DNA from: Deltaproteobacteria bacterium
GTDB lineage: Bacteria > Desulfobacterota > Binatia > Binatales > Binataceae
Direction of reading: 5' to 3'
Length of the DNA: 5,925 nucleotides
Assembly (NCBI GenBank): GCA_021786815.1
Contig: JAJYMR010000049.1
Coordinates: forward strand, 1-5,925
In this document: positions 5,737 to 5,925 of the stretch, one piece after another
Position numbering within the stretch: position 1 is the stretch's first letter
Layout: every line of letters starts with the position of its first letter
Program-made: the position numbers and the translations under genes
Notes under the pieces: model-generated
Databases searched by the model: none
The model's input: only the letters and a program-made list of their open reading frames with translations
Told to the model about the DNA's origin: nothing

Positions 5737-5925
5737 ATGCCAACGTTATTGGAAATTGCCGTCCCCGCAGGAAAACGCCGAGACGATAAGGCTCCCTCCT
5801 GGGCGCGTCGGCGAACGTTTGCAATTATCTCCCATCCCGACGCAGGCAAGACGACGCTGACCGAGAAGCTGCTGCTGTTCGGCGGCGCGATCCGCATGGC
5901 GGGCCACGTGAGGGCCCGCGGCGAG
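5737..5925 (+). CDS. prfC: Peptide chain release factor 3, N-terminal part (continues beyond the window)
   Basis: Only the first 63 codons are present; the frame is open at the right edge. Residues 24-52 read RRRTFAIISHPDAGKTTLTE followed by KLLLFGGAI, which is the start of the RF3 GTPase domain with its P-loop (SHPDAGKTT, residues 32-40), diagnostic for RF3 against EF-G, LepA and other translational GTPases. RF3 is a cytoplasmic GTPase that removes RF1 or RF2 from the ribosome after peptide release. An in-frame TGA at 5728-5730 rules out a longer product without readthrough, and GAGAAG just before ATG can serve as a weak ribosome-binding site. The lead-in before the GTPase core is about ten residues longer than in E. 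coli RF3 and rich in charged residues. The switch regions and later domains lie outside the window. Confidence 0.95.
   Translation, partial: MPTLLEIAVPAGKRRDDKAPSWARRRTFAIISHPDAGKTTLTEKLLLFGGAIRMAGHVRARGE

Noticed and set aside
1..5925. CRISPR array, insertion sequence, prophage, toxin-antitoxin or defence system
   Set aside because: No regularly spaced repeats, transposase or integrase motifs, terminal inverted repeats or defence-domain signatures were seen. All large genes are common chromosomal families.

Overview
The window is an ordinary, GC-rich bacterial chromosome segment. Coding frames strongly prefer G or C at the third codon position. Nothing seen fixes the lineage. The gene families and bacterial-type hairpins fit a GC-rich, Gram-negative-like bacterium such as a proteobacterium or a deep-branching soil or sediment lineage, but this is inference. 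No CRISPR array, insertion sequence, phage gene, toxin-antitoxin pair or defence cassette was found.

Layout: on the minus strand, a major facilitator superfamily (MFS) transporter starts at 1248 and runs off the left edge. A 272-base divergent intergenic region separates it from a plus-strand row. That region holds candidate promoters for both directions and a strong terminator-like hairpin inside the presumed 5' leader of the transporter. The plus-strand row is an ABC1/UbiB-family atypical kinase (1521-2912), an acyl-CoA dehydrogenase-fold protein (3021-4199), an inositol-monophosphatase-family phosphatase (4319-5161), tRNA-Arg(CCG) (5245-5319), about 417 bases without a convincing gene, and the first 63 codons of peptide chain release factor 3 (prfC), which runs off the right edge.

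The plus-strand genes are separated by gaps of 83 to 417 bases rather than overlapping, so a single tight operon is unlikely. A loose functional link is possible: ABC1/UbiB proteins act in quinone lipid metabolism, and acyl-CoA dehydrogenases normally pass electrons to the quinone pool through ETF. The tRNA and RF3 are translation genes. The phosphatase has no obvious partner here.

The most interesting observations are (1) the terminator hairpin about 25 bases upstream of the transporter start, which suggests transcription attenuation; (2) an acyl-CoA dehydrogenase homologue with no glutamate at either classical catalytic-base position; and (3) a phosphatase gene that starts with GTG, has no Shine-Dalgarno sequence, and has a promoter-like element placed for leaderless transcription. 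I did not find a clearly new biological system.
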